In this document: piece by piece, positions 16,480 to 22,604 of the stretch
Layout of the letters: each line of letters opens with the position of its first letter
Position numbering within the stretch: position 1 is the stretch's first letter
Assembly (NCBI GenBank): GCA_002429115.1
Contig: DIYS01000169.1
Coordinates: 1-22,604, forward strand
Source: Saccharicrinis sp. UBA6048
GTDB lineage: Bacteria > Bacteroidota > Bacteroidia > Bacteroidales > Marinilabiliaceae
DNA length: 22,604 nucleotides
Direction: 5' to 3'
The notes under the pieces: generated by a model
Told to the model about the DNA's origin: nothing
The model's database searches: none
Seen by the model: only the letters and a program-made list of their open reading frames with translations
Made by a program: the position numbers and the translations under genes

Positions 16480-16497
16480 CTTAGCAAATCTTACTGA

Positions 16498-17331
16498 TTA
16501 TTTGTGAATTTCTAATCGCTTGGTCAGTTCACTTGGATTACATCCTATATGTTTATTTACAAATCGGTTGTATGAACTTTGACTGTCGAAATGCAGGTAG
16601 TGACTAATTTCTTTGTGACTCAGCTGCTCAATTATAATGAGTCGTTTAATTTCTATTACCAACATTTCGTGAATAATTTGCAAAGGTGTTTTACCAAACT
16701 TCTCTTTTATTTGAGCGTTCAACTTTGTTACAGAAATATTCAAACGTTCAGCATATGAACTCACCTTACGATTGTGCATAAAGCCATGCTCAACAAGTTC
16801 CAGAAAGCGAATGCTCAGGTTATCTTTTCCTATATTAGTCGTTGTGTTTGGCAGAATACCTGCTATTTGATAAATGGTATAAGAAAAATAGTGTCGCAGT
16901 TTTTCCTGTTTAAAAGGGACATCCATACTGCTGAGCGTTTTCAGGTGGTGCAATGAAAGAATTAACGAATCATAATCTGATGCTGATAAGATGGTCTCGG
17001 GATTGGACTTAAGCGCATACAACAAATTTGGAGGAATAGTGTGCAAAGAAGTGTGCAGGAATTCATGAGTAAACTGCAATACAAGCCCATCTTCGCCTTT
17101 TTTACGAGTCAACAAGTGCACCTGATTAGGTGCGATGATATTTAAGGTTCTATCCTGAATGCTGTAAGTATCAAAATCAATCAGATGCTCCCCTTGTAGT
17201 CCTTTATCAAATAACAAAATCTCATAATAGGCATGCCTGTGAATCTTTGAAAAGTCGTAAGGATTCTTGTGCGTAATAATATCAGCTACCAGGAATTCAA
17301 GTTCGCTATTGCCTAAAGGATGTGTTTCCAT
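16498..17331 (-). CDS. AraC-family transcriptional regulator
   Basis: The 277-residue protein has an N-terminal cupin-like sensing domain (about 10-100, with HRHAYYEILLF at 31-41 and H31/H33 in the ligand pocket region) and a C-terminal pair of helix-turn-helix motifs (about 172-275). The second motif reads SHKEISHYLHFDSQSSYNRFVNKHIGCNPSE, shown here by its ends S238 and E268, and matches the AraC signature. Ligand and targets are unknown. The neighbouring LysE/RhtB exporter on the same strand is a natural candidate target. It has its own promoter (17371-17400) and terminator (16452-16479), so it forms a single-gene unit, possibly self-regulated. Confidence 0.92.
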   Translation of the reverse strand: METHPLGNSELEFLVADIITHKNPYDFSKIHRHAYYEILLFDKGLQGEHLIDFDTYSIQDRTLNIIAPNQVHLLTRKKGEDGLVLQFTHEFLHTSLHTIPPNLLYALKSNPETILSASDYDSLILSLHHLKTLSSMDVPFKQEKLRHYFSYTIYQIAGILPNTTTNIGKDNLSIRFLELVEHGFMHNRKVSSYAERLNISVTKLNAQIKEKFGKTPLQIIHEMLVIEIKRLIIIEQLSHKEISHYLHFDSQSSYNRFVNKHIGCNPSELTKRLEIHK

Positions 17332-17370
17332 AGTTTTGCAATCTACTTTATTTAAAGCATAGCATTAAAA

Positions 17371-17400
17371 CAAAATTGATTGGCGCTAAAGTAGTGCAAA
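17371..17400 (-). promoter_or_regulatory. Bacteroidota-type promoter of the AraC-family gene
   Basis: On the minus strand, TTTG (17400-17397) is followed after 18 bases by CAATTTTG (17378-17371), a 7-of-8 match to the TAnnTTTG -7 consensus. Start of transcription would be near 17364, giving a leader of about 33 bases. The 18-base spacing is one shorter than the usual 19-21. Confidence 0.5.
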
Positions 17401-17429
17401 TAAATCAGAGATACATTAATTAGAAAACA

Positions 17430-18176
17430 CTAACAACCTATCATATGCCTTTGAGCGGGAGCAATCCCTAGTTCCTCAATCAGACAATCATTTGTAAATA
17501 ATGCATTGGTTGATGTATCAGCCGTTAAGGTTCCTCCTTTCATTACCAGGGCTTTATCAGCCCATTCACTGACAAAATCTGAGTTGTGTGTGCTAATGAT
17601 CAAGGTCTTACCTCTATCAACCAATTGTTCCAAAATAGCTTTCAAGCGTTGCGACTGCTGATAATCGAGCCAGGCAAATGGTTCGTCGAGCATAACAATT
17701 TGTGGCTCCATAGCCAGTACACCTGCCAGTGCTACCTGCTTCTTCTGCCCATAACTTAAGCTGTGAACGGATTTATCTTTGAGATGAGAAATGCCGGTTA
17801 ACTCGAGATATTCATCAACAAGTTCTTGTACCATTGGCTCTTTCAATCCCATATTACGCAAGCCAAAGGCAACATCTTCATCCACATGTGTTGATACCAC
17901 CTGCACATCCGGGTCCTGAAAAACATAGCCGATTTCCTGACACAATTTATTGCGCCACTTCCTACAATACCGAAACGACTCTCCATTGATTTGGTAAGAG
18001 CCGCTTTCGGGCTTTATCACTCCCGCTAACAATAGAAATAAGCTGGATTTACCTGAGCCGTTTGCACCCATCAAAACTACCTTCTCCCCTTTATTAATGG
18101 TTAGTGACACATTATTTAAGGCCTTTATACCCGATGGATAGGTGTAATTTATATTGGATAATTTAATGGGTGACAT
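17430..18176 (-). CDS. cbiO: cobalt ECF transporter ATP-binding subunit
   Basis: This 248-residue ABC ATPase powers cobalt import with CbiM, CbiN and CbiQ. Motifs are complete: Walker A GANGSGKS at 37-44, Q-loop Q87, signature LSYGQ at 140-144, Walker B IVMLDEP at 160-166 with catalytic E165, and H-loop H197. The C-terminal tail is short (LIEELGIAPAQRHMIGC). It is the last of four transporter genes, 19 bases after cbiQ. Only one ATPase is present, as usual for dedicated cobalt or nickel systems. No clear terminator was found behind it. Confidence 0.95.
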   Translation of the reverse strand: MSPIKLSNINYTYPSGIKALNNVSLTINKGEKVVLMGANGSGKSSLFLLLAGVIKPESGSYQINGESFRYCRKWRNKLCQEIGYVFQDPDVQVVSTHVDEDVAFGLRNMGLKEPMVQELVDEYLELTGISHLKDKSVHSLSYGQKKQVALAGVLAMEPQIVMLDEPFAWLDYQQSQRLKAILEQLVDRGKTLIISTHNSDFVSEWADKALVMKGGTLTADTSTNALFTNDCLIEELGIAPAQRHMIGC

Positions 18177-18195
18177 ATCAAGTAGTTATTAGTGG

Positions 18196-18969
18196 TTAGC
18201 AGTTAGTTTGTAGGCAGTATTTGAAAGATAAAGCATACAGTGCGATGGTCAGAAAAATTATAATCAGAATGGTTATTGGTGAACTATTGATCCATTTTGT
18301 AGGTGTATATATCACTCCCTGATAACCTCTGACTGTCATGGCCTGATAGTTTTGCATGGAATCACGCAAACTTTTTATAAAAACCGTTGAGAGCATGGAT
18401 GAAAATGATTTTAGTGATACCCTGAAGCTTTTATAGCCCATCCGCCTGCGTTGTGATATCATGATATCTTTAGCGCAGGACTGTACTCCATGCAAATATC
18501 GATACGAGAGGAAAATCATTTCAATTAGCACATCCGGTACTTTCATTTTCTTTGCCAGGGTGATTGCTTCTTCAAAAGTAAACACCTGCATAGCAAACTG
18601 AATAGCCAGCAAACCATTGATGGCCTTTATTGCTATCAAAGCAGAATAAAACAAGCCATCTTGGGTAATGTTCCACCACAAATCCAGAAACTCAAAACTG
18701 AACAGTGCATTCGTATTCTCATTGCCTATTTCAAAAACCAAACCGCAAGATCCGGCTAGTATGAAAGACAATCCAATGACAAGCATTTTGCCTTGCTTAC
18801 ATCTATAACGCAAAAACCACTGATGGCCAATTAGCCCCAAGCAACAAACAATTACTTGTACTACCAAATGCGGAATACTCACTGCTAAAAGAATCCACAG
18901 CATTACCAGTACAGCCTTTTCAGCTGTACCATGCAACATGTGATTTCTTTTGAGATGATATTGTGGCAT
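18196..18969 (-). CDS. cbiQ: cobalt ECF transporter transmembrane (T) subunit
   Basis: CbiQ is the membrane component that couples ATP hydrolysis by CbiO to the CbiM substrate subunit. The 257 residues show hydrophobic segments at about 17-48, 60-80, 105-130 and 230-250, and the two cytoplasmic coupling motifs of EcfT proteins: SQRRRMG at 172-178 and AMTVRGYQG at 210-218, each with the expected Arg-Gly or near form. LSYRYLHG at 154-161 also fits the family. Its ATG lies one base after the cbiN stop (TAGtATG), so the two are translationally coupled. Confidence 0.93.
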   Translation of the reverse strand: MPQYHLKRNHMLHGTAEKAVLVMLWILLAVSIPHLVVQVIVCCLGLIGHQWFLRYRCKQGKMLVIGLSFILAGSCGLVFEIGNENTNALFSFEFLDLWWNITQDGLFYSALIAIKAINGLLAIQFAMQVFTFEEAITLAKKMKVPDVLIEMIFLSYRYLHGVQSCAKDIMISQRRRMGYKSFRVSLKSFSSMLSTVFIKSLRDSMQNYQAMTVRGYQGVIYTPTKWINSSPITILIIIFLTIALYALSFKYCLQTNC

Positions 18970-18970
18970 A

Positions 18971-19252
18971 CTAGGCAGCCTTTTTCCCTTTTATGTATCC
19001 GATGAAATAAAACAATACGCCTGCTCCTATAGCTGATTGTAATGAAAACAACAAACTCTCAGTTTCACCACCCGGAGGCGCCCAGATATTTTCAATCCAT
19101 GGCGAGTAATCAGAGTTATCAATCATTTCAGCGGCCATACCATCGGCACCACCAAATTCTGAATCCCCCCCAAGCATTAGTCCCACAATTGGAATTATAA
19201 TGACAAAAGCTAACAATAAAAAATTGTATCCTTTTAATTTATTTGATTTCAT
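18971..19252 (-). CDS. cbiN: cobalt transporter accessory subunit CbiN
   Basis: CbiN is a small two-helix membrane protein needed for metal loading into CbiM. The 93 residues match the family length and pattern: helix at 9-28, then EFGGADGMAAEMI (32-44), a loop with YSPWIENIWAPPGGETES (49-66), and a second helix SLLFSLQSAIGAGVLFYFIGY. The FGGADG and GETESLLF motifs are the hallmarks that separate CbiN from the NikN/PDGLE type and favour cobalt over nickel. Its start overlaps the end of cbiM by 14 bases. Confidence 0.94.
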   Translation of the reverse strand: MKSNKLKGYNFLLLAFVIIIPIVGLMLGGDSEFGGADGMAAEMIDNSDYSPWIENIWAPPGGETESLLFSLQSAIGAGVLFYFIGYIKGKKAA

Positions 19253-20018
19253 GAGCGATTTTTCTTTTGCGTAAGCGATTAAAGGAGTTAAATGAAAACA
19301 GGTCGTTTTCTTTTATAAAATCATTATTTATTAAAACATTGATAACCATCACCGAAAGAAGTCCTTCGACGATAGCCACCGGAACCTGTGTAACGCCAAA
19401 TATGCCGATAAACTTTACGAAAGCACCCATCACACCACTTGAAGCATCAGGATGTGCCAGCGCCAGTTGAATGGATGTTACAAGATAGGTAAACAGATTG
19501 CCAAGAACAGCAGCAAAAAAGAAAGACACTCGCATAGAGGCGCCAGTCTTTTTGAATAAGCGATACACCAAAAATGTTACAATGGGTCCTGCGAATGCCA
19601 TTGCAAAGGCATTGGCACCCAGTGTTGTTATACCTCCATGTGCCAGCAAAAAAACCTGAAACAAGAGCACAACTGTACCTACTACTGCCATAGATGCTGG
19701 ACCTACCAGAGCAGTGCCAAAGCCCATCCCTGTAGCGTGAGAACTACTCCCTGTCACCGAAGGTAACTTCAGTGAAGATAACACAAAGGCGAATGCCACC
19801 ACCATCGCTAAAATCATACGTTTCTCAGGTGTTTCCGCTATTAGCGCTTTTACACGGTTTAGTCCAACAAGTAAGACCGGCAAAAAGGCCAGGCTCCAGA
19901 TAACAGCCCAGTTAACCGGCAGGTAGCCTTCCATGATATGCATACTAAAAGCAGGTATGCATACAAAGAGAAGTAAAATGAGGTTGATGCTCTTCTTTAG
20001 TTTGTTAGTTTGTTTCAT
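19239..20018 (-). CDS. cbiM: cobalt ECF transporter substrate-binding membrane subunit CbiM
   Basis: CbiM binds Co(II) and, with CbiN, CbiQ and CbiO, imports it for corrin synthesis. The 259-residue precursor has a signal peptide ending AFS at 25, so the mature protein starts MHIMEGYLP. In crystal structures of related NikM the free N-terminal Met, the following His and an internal His bind the metal; H27 and H94 (in SVTGSSSHATGMG) are the matching residues here. Further helices carry LVGPASMAVVGTVVLLFQ and LAHGGITTLGANAFAMAFAG. It is the first gene of the transporter unit, 274 bases after the cbiJ-cbiD fusion. No cobalamin riboswitch is visible in that gap. Confidence 0.95.
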   Translation of the reverse strand: MKQTNKLKKSINLILLLFVCIPAFSMHIMEGYLPVNWAVIWSLAFLPVLLVGLNRVKALIAETPEKRMILAMVVAFAFVLSSLKLPSVTGSSSHATGMGFGTALVGPASMAVVGTVVLLFQVFLLAHGGITTLGANAFAMAFAGPIVTFLVYRLFKKTGASMRVSFFFAAVLGNLFTYLVTSIQLALAHPDASSGVMGAFVKFIGIFGVTQVPVAIVEGLLSVMVINVLINNDFIKENDLFSFNSFNRLRKRKIAHEIK

Positions 20019-20089
20019 ATAAGTTATATATTTTCATTTACTGATTATTAATGCGAATCAACTGGATTATGCATGGCCAGACCTGGTTA

Positions 20090-20205
20090 GCTTACCCTCT
20101 AAATCTCCCTTATAAGGGAGACCTAAATAGTATTGATTCTCAATATGTAAATCAACACTATCTTTATCCCCTTTATAAGGGGATTATAGGGGTTAGTAGG
20201 TCTAT
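20090..20205. repeat. folded intergenic repeat with two palindromes between cbiD and cbiM
   Basis: An 18-base perfect palindrome tctcccttataagggaga lies at 20104-20121. A second hairpin pairs atcccctt (20166-20173) with aaggggat (20177-20184). The outer flanks, accctctaaat on the left and ataggggtta on the right, are roughly complementary. The rest of the 274-base gap (20019-20292) shows only A+T-rich sequence. The layout matches short dispersed CCCCTAAATCCCC-type repeats of Bacteroidota. It may end or weaken transcription between the synthesis and transport genes. Confidence 0.6.
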
Positions 20206-20292
20206 TAGCCTATACCTCAACTTAAAATGTTCCTCCAGCATTTCACATTATTCATCCAAATTATTAATTCATCTATATATTTTCACCACCCT

Positions 20293-22131
20293 CTACACCA
20301 ATAACTCTCCATTATTACTAATCAGAATAATATTCAGTTTAAAATCTTTCACCTTAGTGCTGGCAACCGATTCACATCGCTTTCTTAAAAGCTGAAAGAA
20401 AGGTTCCTCCTTCTCAAAAGGAAAGATTGTTTCCAATTCTCGCGCCATGGTGATTGTCATAACGATATTCTGAATCTCATCGGGATAACCAGCTTCATTC
20501 ACCAGACTGGCAATAAATTCTTTATCCATTACTACCTTCCTGCTATGGGTATCAAGGTTACCTGCTGCGAGCTTCACAGCCTTGCCTGTCATTATACCCA
20601 TGCTCACCTGTTGGATGTTCTTATTATTGGCGACCTCGAGTGCCTCTCCTATGTAATTACCATACTGCACAAAGCTATGCGATGGCAAAGTGTCAAAATG
20701 TTCTTTCAAATAGCGTTCGCTGCGACCACCCGAATTGAAGATGACATGCTTGGCCTGATTGTCCTTAACCACATCCAACTGTCTCACAATTGATGCCACA
20801 TAGGCTTCTGATGAAAATGGCTTAATACGTCCGGTACTGCCAATGATGGATAAACCACCTTCAATACCCAGTCGCGGATTAAAAGTTTTCTCAGCCAAAC
20901 GTTTACCTTGGGGAATAAATACCTCAACATCAAAACTGGTGTTTACCAACTCATATGTACGAACCAACTCTTCCAGTTCATTCGTAATCATCTGGCGTGG
21001 TACCTTGTTAACAGCAGGCTCTCCAAGTGGCAATCCTAATCCTGGCAATTGCACCGTTCCCACACCCTCACCTTTTACAAAGCGAATTTTTCCTGTTTTA
21101 TTATAATGTATTCGGCATCCGATGACCATACCATCCGTTAAATCCGGATCATCGCCACTGTTCTTAATCACTGTGGCATAGGCGGCGTTTTCTTCCCTCC
21201 CATTGGTATGAATTGGCATCGTCACTAACTCACCATCTGGTAAAGCTACTTCTTCTTCTTCATCGCAAAAGCCGCTAATTAGAAGCTTCGCAGCTGCACG
21301 TGCACAAATAGTGGCACAGGTACCCGTTGTATAGCCGTGTACCAGCTCCGGATTCGGCAAGCCAAAGTTGGCCTCCATGCATTTACGCAGGTCGGCCCGG
21401 CATTTGGCAACACAAGTAAACTCAGGCATTGCAGGCCGCTCCATTATGATCAAGGGAATATGGTATTTCTCAGCTAATTCAATTTTTTGATCCACTAATC
21501 CGTTATGGCCGCTATCTTTGGTTAAAAGTGCTTCGATGCCTTGCTCCTCAATTAAGGCCGCAGCATCATCTAAATTATCAAATTGCAACGATGCAATAAC
21601 TTGTTCTTTACTCGCACCACTTTTCAATGCTTCATCCCATGATAATAGTCGATCAAGGATACGATACCACAGCTGTTTCCCTGGTAAAGTAGTATGCAAA
21701 GCACCAACACTTTTAACGCCCATTAATGACAAGATTTTACCATAGCCCCTGGTTTGACAATGCTTCGTCATTTCTTCCAAAGAAGCAACATAGTGCACAT
21801 ACGATGAACTTGACTTATTAGAAAAACTGCGCTCAACTCTTACATGTGGTACATCTAATTGTGTGACACAACGATGAATATTCCAATGCAATTCATGGGC
21901 AAAGGGATGAGCTGCATCCACAATCAAATTGATTTGATACTCCTTACAAAAGCGTATCATATCCTCTGAACTCATGGTTTGCTCCATCTTTTCGGAGCCT
22001 ATATGCACACGAAAAGAAGTTGGTGTCTTGGTCGAATAATAATAAGTAAAACCCATATCATTCAACCAATTGGCTGCAGCCTTTCCTTCTGTAGTTCCAC
22101 CAAAGAGTAATATGTTGGCCTGCTTAATCAT
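20293..22131 (-). CDS. cbiJ-cbiD: fused cobalt-precorrin-6A reductase (CbiJ) and cobalt-precorrin-5B C1-methyltransferase (CbiD)
   Basis: Two steps of the anaerobic cobalamin pathway are fused in 612 residues. Residues 1-255 are CbiJ: nucleotide-binding ILLFGGTTEGKAAANWL at the start and VDAAHPFAHELHWN near 68-81, for NAD(P)H-dependent reduction of cobalt-precorrin-6A. Residues 260-612 are CbiD: HGYTTGTCATICARAAAKLL (from 265), DDPDLTDG, and GGLSIIGSTGRIKPFSSEAY, for SAM-dependent C1 methylation of cobalt-precorrin-5B. CbiD acts just before CbiJ in the pathway, so the fusion may pass the unstable intermediate along. I chose the ATG at 22131 (MIKQANILL) because it overlaps the preceding stop as ATGATTAA and begins right at the Rossmann strand; the ATG at 22218 would add 29 unrelated residues inside cobM. 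CbiD with cbiMNQO points to the oxygen-independent, early-cobalt route. Confidence 0.95.
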   Translation of the reverse strand: MIKQANILLFGGTTEGKAAANWLNDMGFTYYYSTKTPTSFRVHIGSEKMEQTMSSEDMIRFCKEYQINLIVDAAHPFAHELHWNIHRCVTQLDVPHVRVERSFSNKSSSSYVHYVASLEEMTKHCQTRGYGKILSLMGVKSVGALHTTLPGKQLWYRILDRLLSWDEALKSGASKEQVIASLQFDNLDDAAALIEEQGIEALLTKDSGHNGLVDQKIELAEKYHIPLIIMERPAMPEFTCVAKCRADLRKCMEANFGLPNPELVHGYTTGTCATICARAAAKLLISGFCDEEEEVALPDGELVTMPIHTNGREENAAYATVIKNSGDDPDLTDGMVIGCRIHYNKTGKIRFVKGEGVGTVQLPGLGLPLGEPAVNKVPRQMITNELEELVRTYELVNTSFDVEVFIPQGKRLAEKTFNPRLGIEGGLSIIGSTGRIKPFSSEAYVASIVRQLDVVKDNQAKHVIFNSGGRSERYLKEHFDTLPSHSFVQYGNYIGEALEVANNKNIQQVSMGIMTGKAVKLAAGNLDTHSRKVVMDKEFIASLVNEAGYPDEIQNIVMTITMARELETIFPFEKEEPFFQLLRKRCESVASTKVKDFKLNIILISNNGELLV

Positions 22132-22604
22132 CCTTGCCGCTACGGAATAAGTGGGTGAACTTTCGATCGTAAAGTTTTGAGCGGTTATCACGATTATCAA
22201 TGGCTTCGCCCACCACAATCATTACAGTCAATGTCAGATTGTTTTCTTTGACAATCTTCGCCAAATCTTTCAGTTGCCCACGCCAGATTTTTTCCTCTTT
22301 CCAGGTGAGCTTATAGCAGATAGCCACAGATGTTTCAGGAGGATAACCTTCCAGTAACTGACGTTGCATTTCATCAATCAGGCTGACACTTAAGAATAAG
22401 CAAATCGTACTCTGAAATTTGGCCAATTCCGAAAGCTTCTCTTTTGGAGGCATTGGTGTGCGCCCCTCACCTCGCGTTAGAATGATAGTCTGGATACGTT
22501 CTGGTATAGTGAATTGCGACTTCAATCGGGCTGCTGCCGCCTGAAACGATGAGATACCCGGGATAATATCGTATGGCATATTGTGCTTATCGAAGAAATT
22601 CATC
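22124..22604 (-). CDS. cbiF: precorrin-4 / cobalt-precorrin-4 C11-methyltransferase, C-terminal part (cut by window edge)
   Basis: About 160 C-terminal residues are present; the N-terminal part, including the SAM-binding start, lies beyond the right edge. The segment MPYDIIPGISSFQAAAARL, then TIILTRGEGRTPMP, CLFLSV, YKLTWKEEKIWRGQL and SKLYDRKFTHLFR fit the CobM/CbiF methyltransferase that methylates C11 of the corrin ring. CbiF of the anaerobic pathway is the better name given the CbiD and CbiJ partners. The ATG near 22603 is internal and not the true start. Its TAA overlaps the start of the cbiJ-cbiD fusion (ATGATTAA), which indicates translational coupling. Confidence 0.92.
   Translation of the reverse strand, partial: MNFFDKHNMPYDIIPGISSFQAAAARLKSQFTIPERIQTIILTRGEGRTPMPPKEKLSELAKFQSTICLFLSVSLIDEMQRQLLEGYPPETSVAICYKLTWKEEKIWRGQLKDLAKIVKENNLTLTVMIVVGEAIDNRDNRSKLYDRKFTHLFRSGKDD

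Noticed and set aside
20019..20100. Sequence ggccagacctgg as a possible B12 box
   Set aside because: It is a short palindrome and does not match the conserved B12-box core; no surrounding riboswitch stems were seen.
20051..20395. Plus-strand 114-codon frame over the cbiD-cbiM gap
   Set aside because: It reads through the folded repeat and the end of cbiD, has no recognisable domain, and its composition is that of repeat DNA.
22132..22218. Upstream ATG at 22218 for the CbiJ-CbiD fusion
   Set aside because: It would place 29 residues inside cbiF that resemble nothing in CbiJ; the ATG at 22131 begins directly at the nucleotide-binding strand and gives a normal coupled overlap.

Overview
The window is a chromosomal segment from a member of the Bacteroidota. 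The support is a MurF-alanine racemase fusion of the type found in that phylum, an RND pump fused to its outer-membrane factor, Bacteroidota-type -7 elements (TAnnTTTG) before some genes, weak Shine-Dalgarno sequences, and intergenic repeats of a style common in this phylum. An environmental Bacteroidia such as a Marinilabiliales is my guess; the order is not proven by anything here. No rRNA, tRNA, CRISPR array, transposase or prophage gene was seen, and no gene-free stretch exceeds 300 bases.

Layout. 20-3897 (minus): tdk (thymidine kinase), murF-alr fusion and, after a 43-base gap, an A+T-rich EVE/PUA-like plus HNH nuclease that looks like an acquired modification-dependent restriction enzyme. 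3964-7717 (plus): a conserved protein of unknown function with a 15-heptad repeat linker, rsmI, a coiled-coil lipoprotein and a YjjG-type HAD nucleotidase; the gaps between these genes hold several small repeats. A two-way terminator at 7695-7732 separates this from 7763-13750 (minus), a metal-efflux operon: a small secreted His-bearing protein, a 1444-residue CusA/CzcA pump with a TolC-like domain fused to its C-terminus, and a CusB-type lipoprotein adaptor. Together these could form a complete tripartite exporter from only two large proteins.

13897-17331 (minus): an exported HtrA-like protein with one intact trypsin domain and a second, inactive one into which a PDZ domain is inserted; a LysE/RhtB exporter; and an AraC-family regulator with its own promoter and terminator. 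17430-22604 (minus): a cobalt and cobalamin block. CobM/CbiF (cut by the window edge) and a CbiJ-CbiD fusion carry out anaerobic-pathway corrin ring steps; then, after a 274-base gap with a folded repeat, cbiM-cbiN-cbiQ-cbiO encode the ECF-type cobalt importer that supplies the metal.

Most promising for follow-up are the HtrA-like protein with a PDZ inside a dead protease fold, the internal signal peptide in the pump-OMF fusion, the small metal-operon protein whose predicted mature N-terminus is a Cu/Ni-binding His-Ser-His, the EVE-HNH nuclease with a possible coupled partner beyond the left edge, and the protein with a 105-bp higher-order repeat. I did not find a system I can call entirely new.
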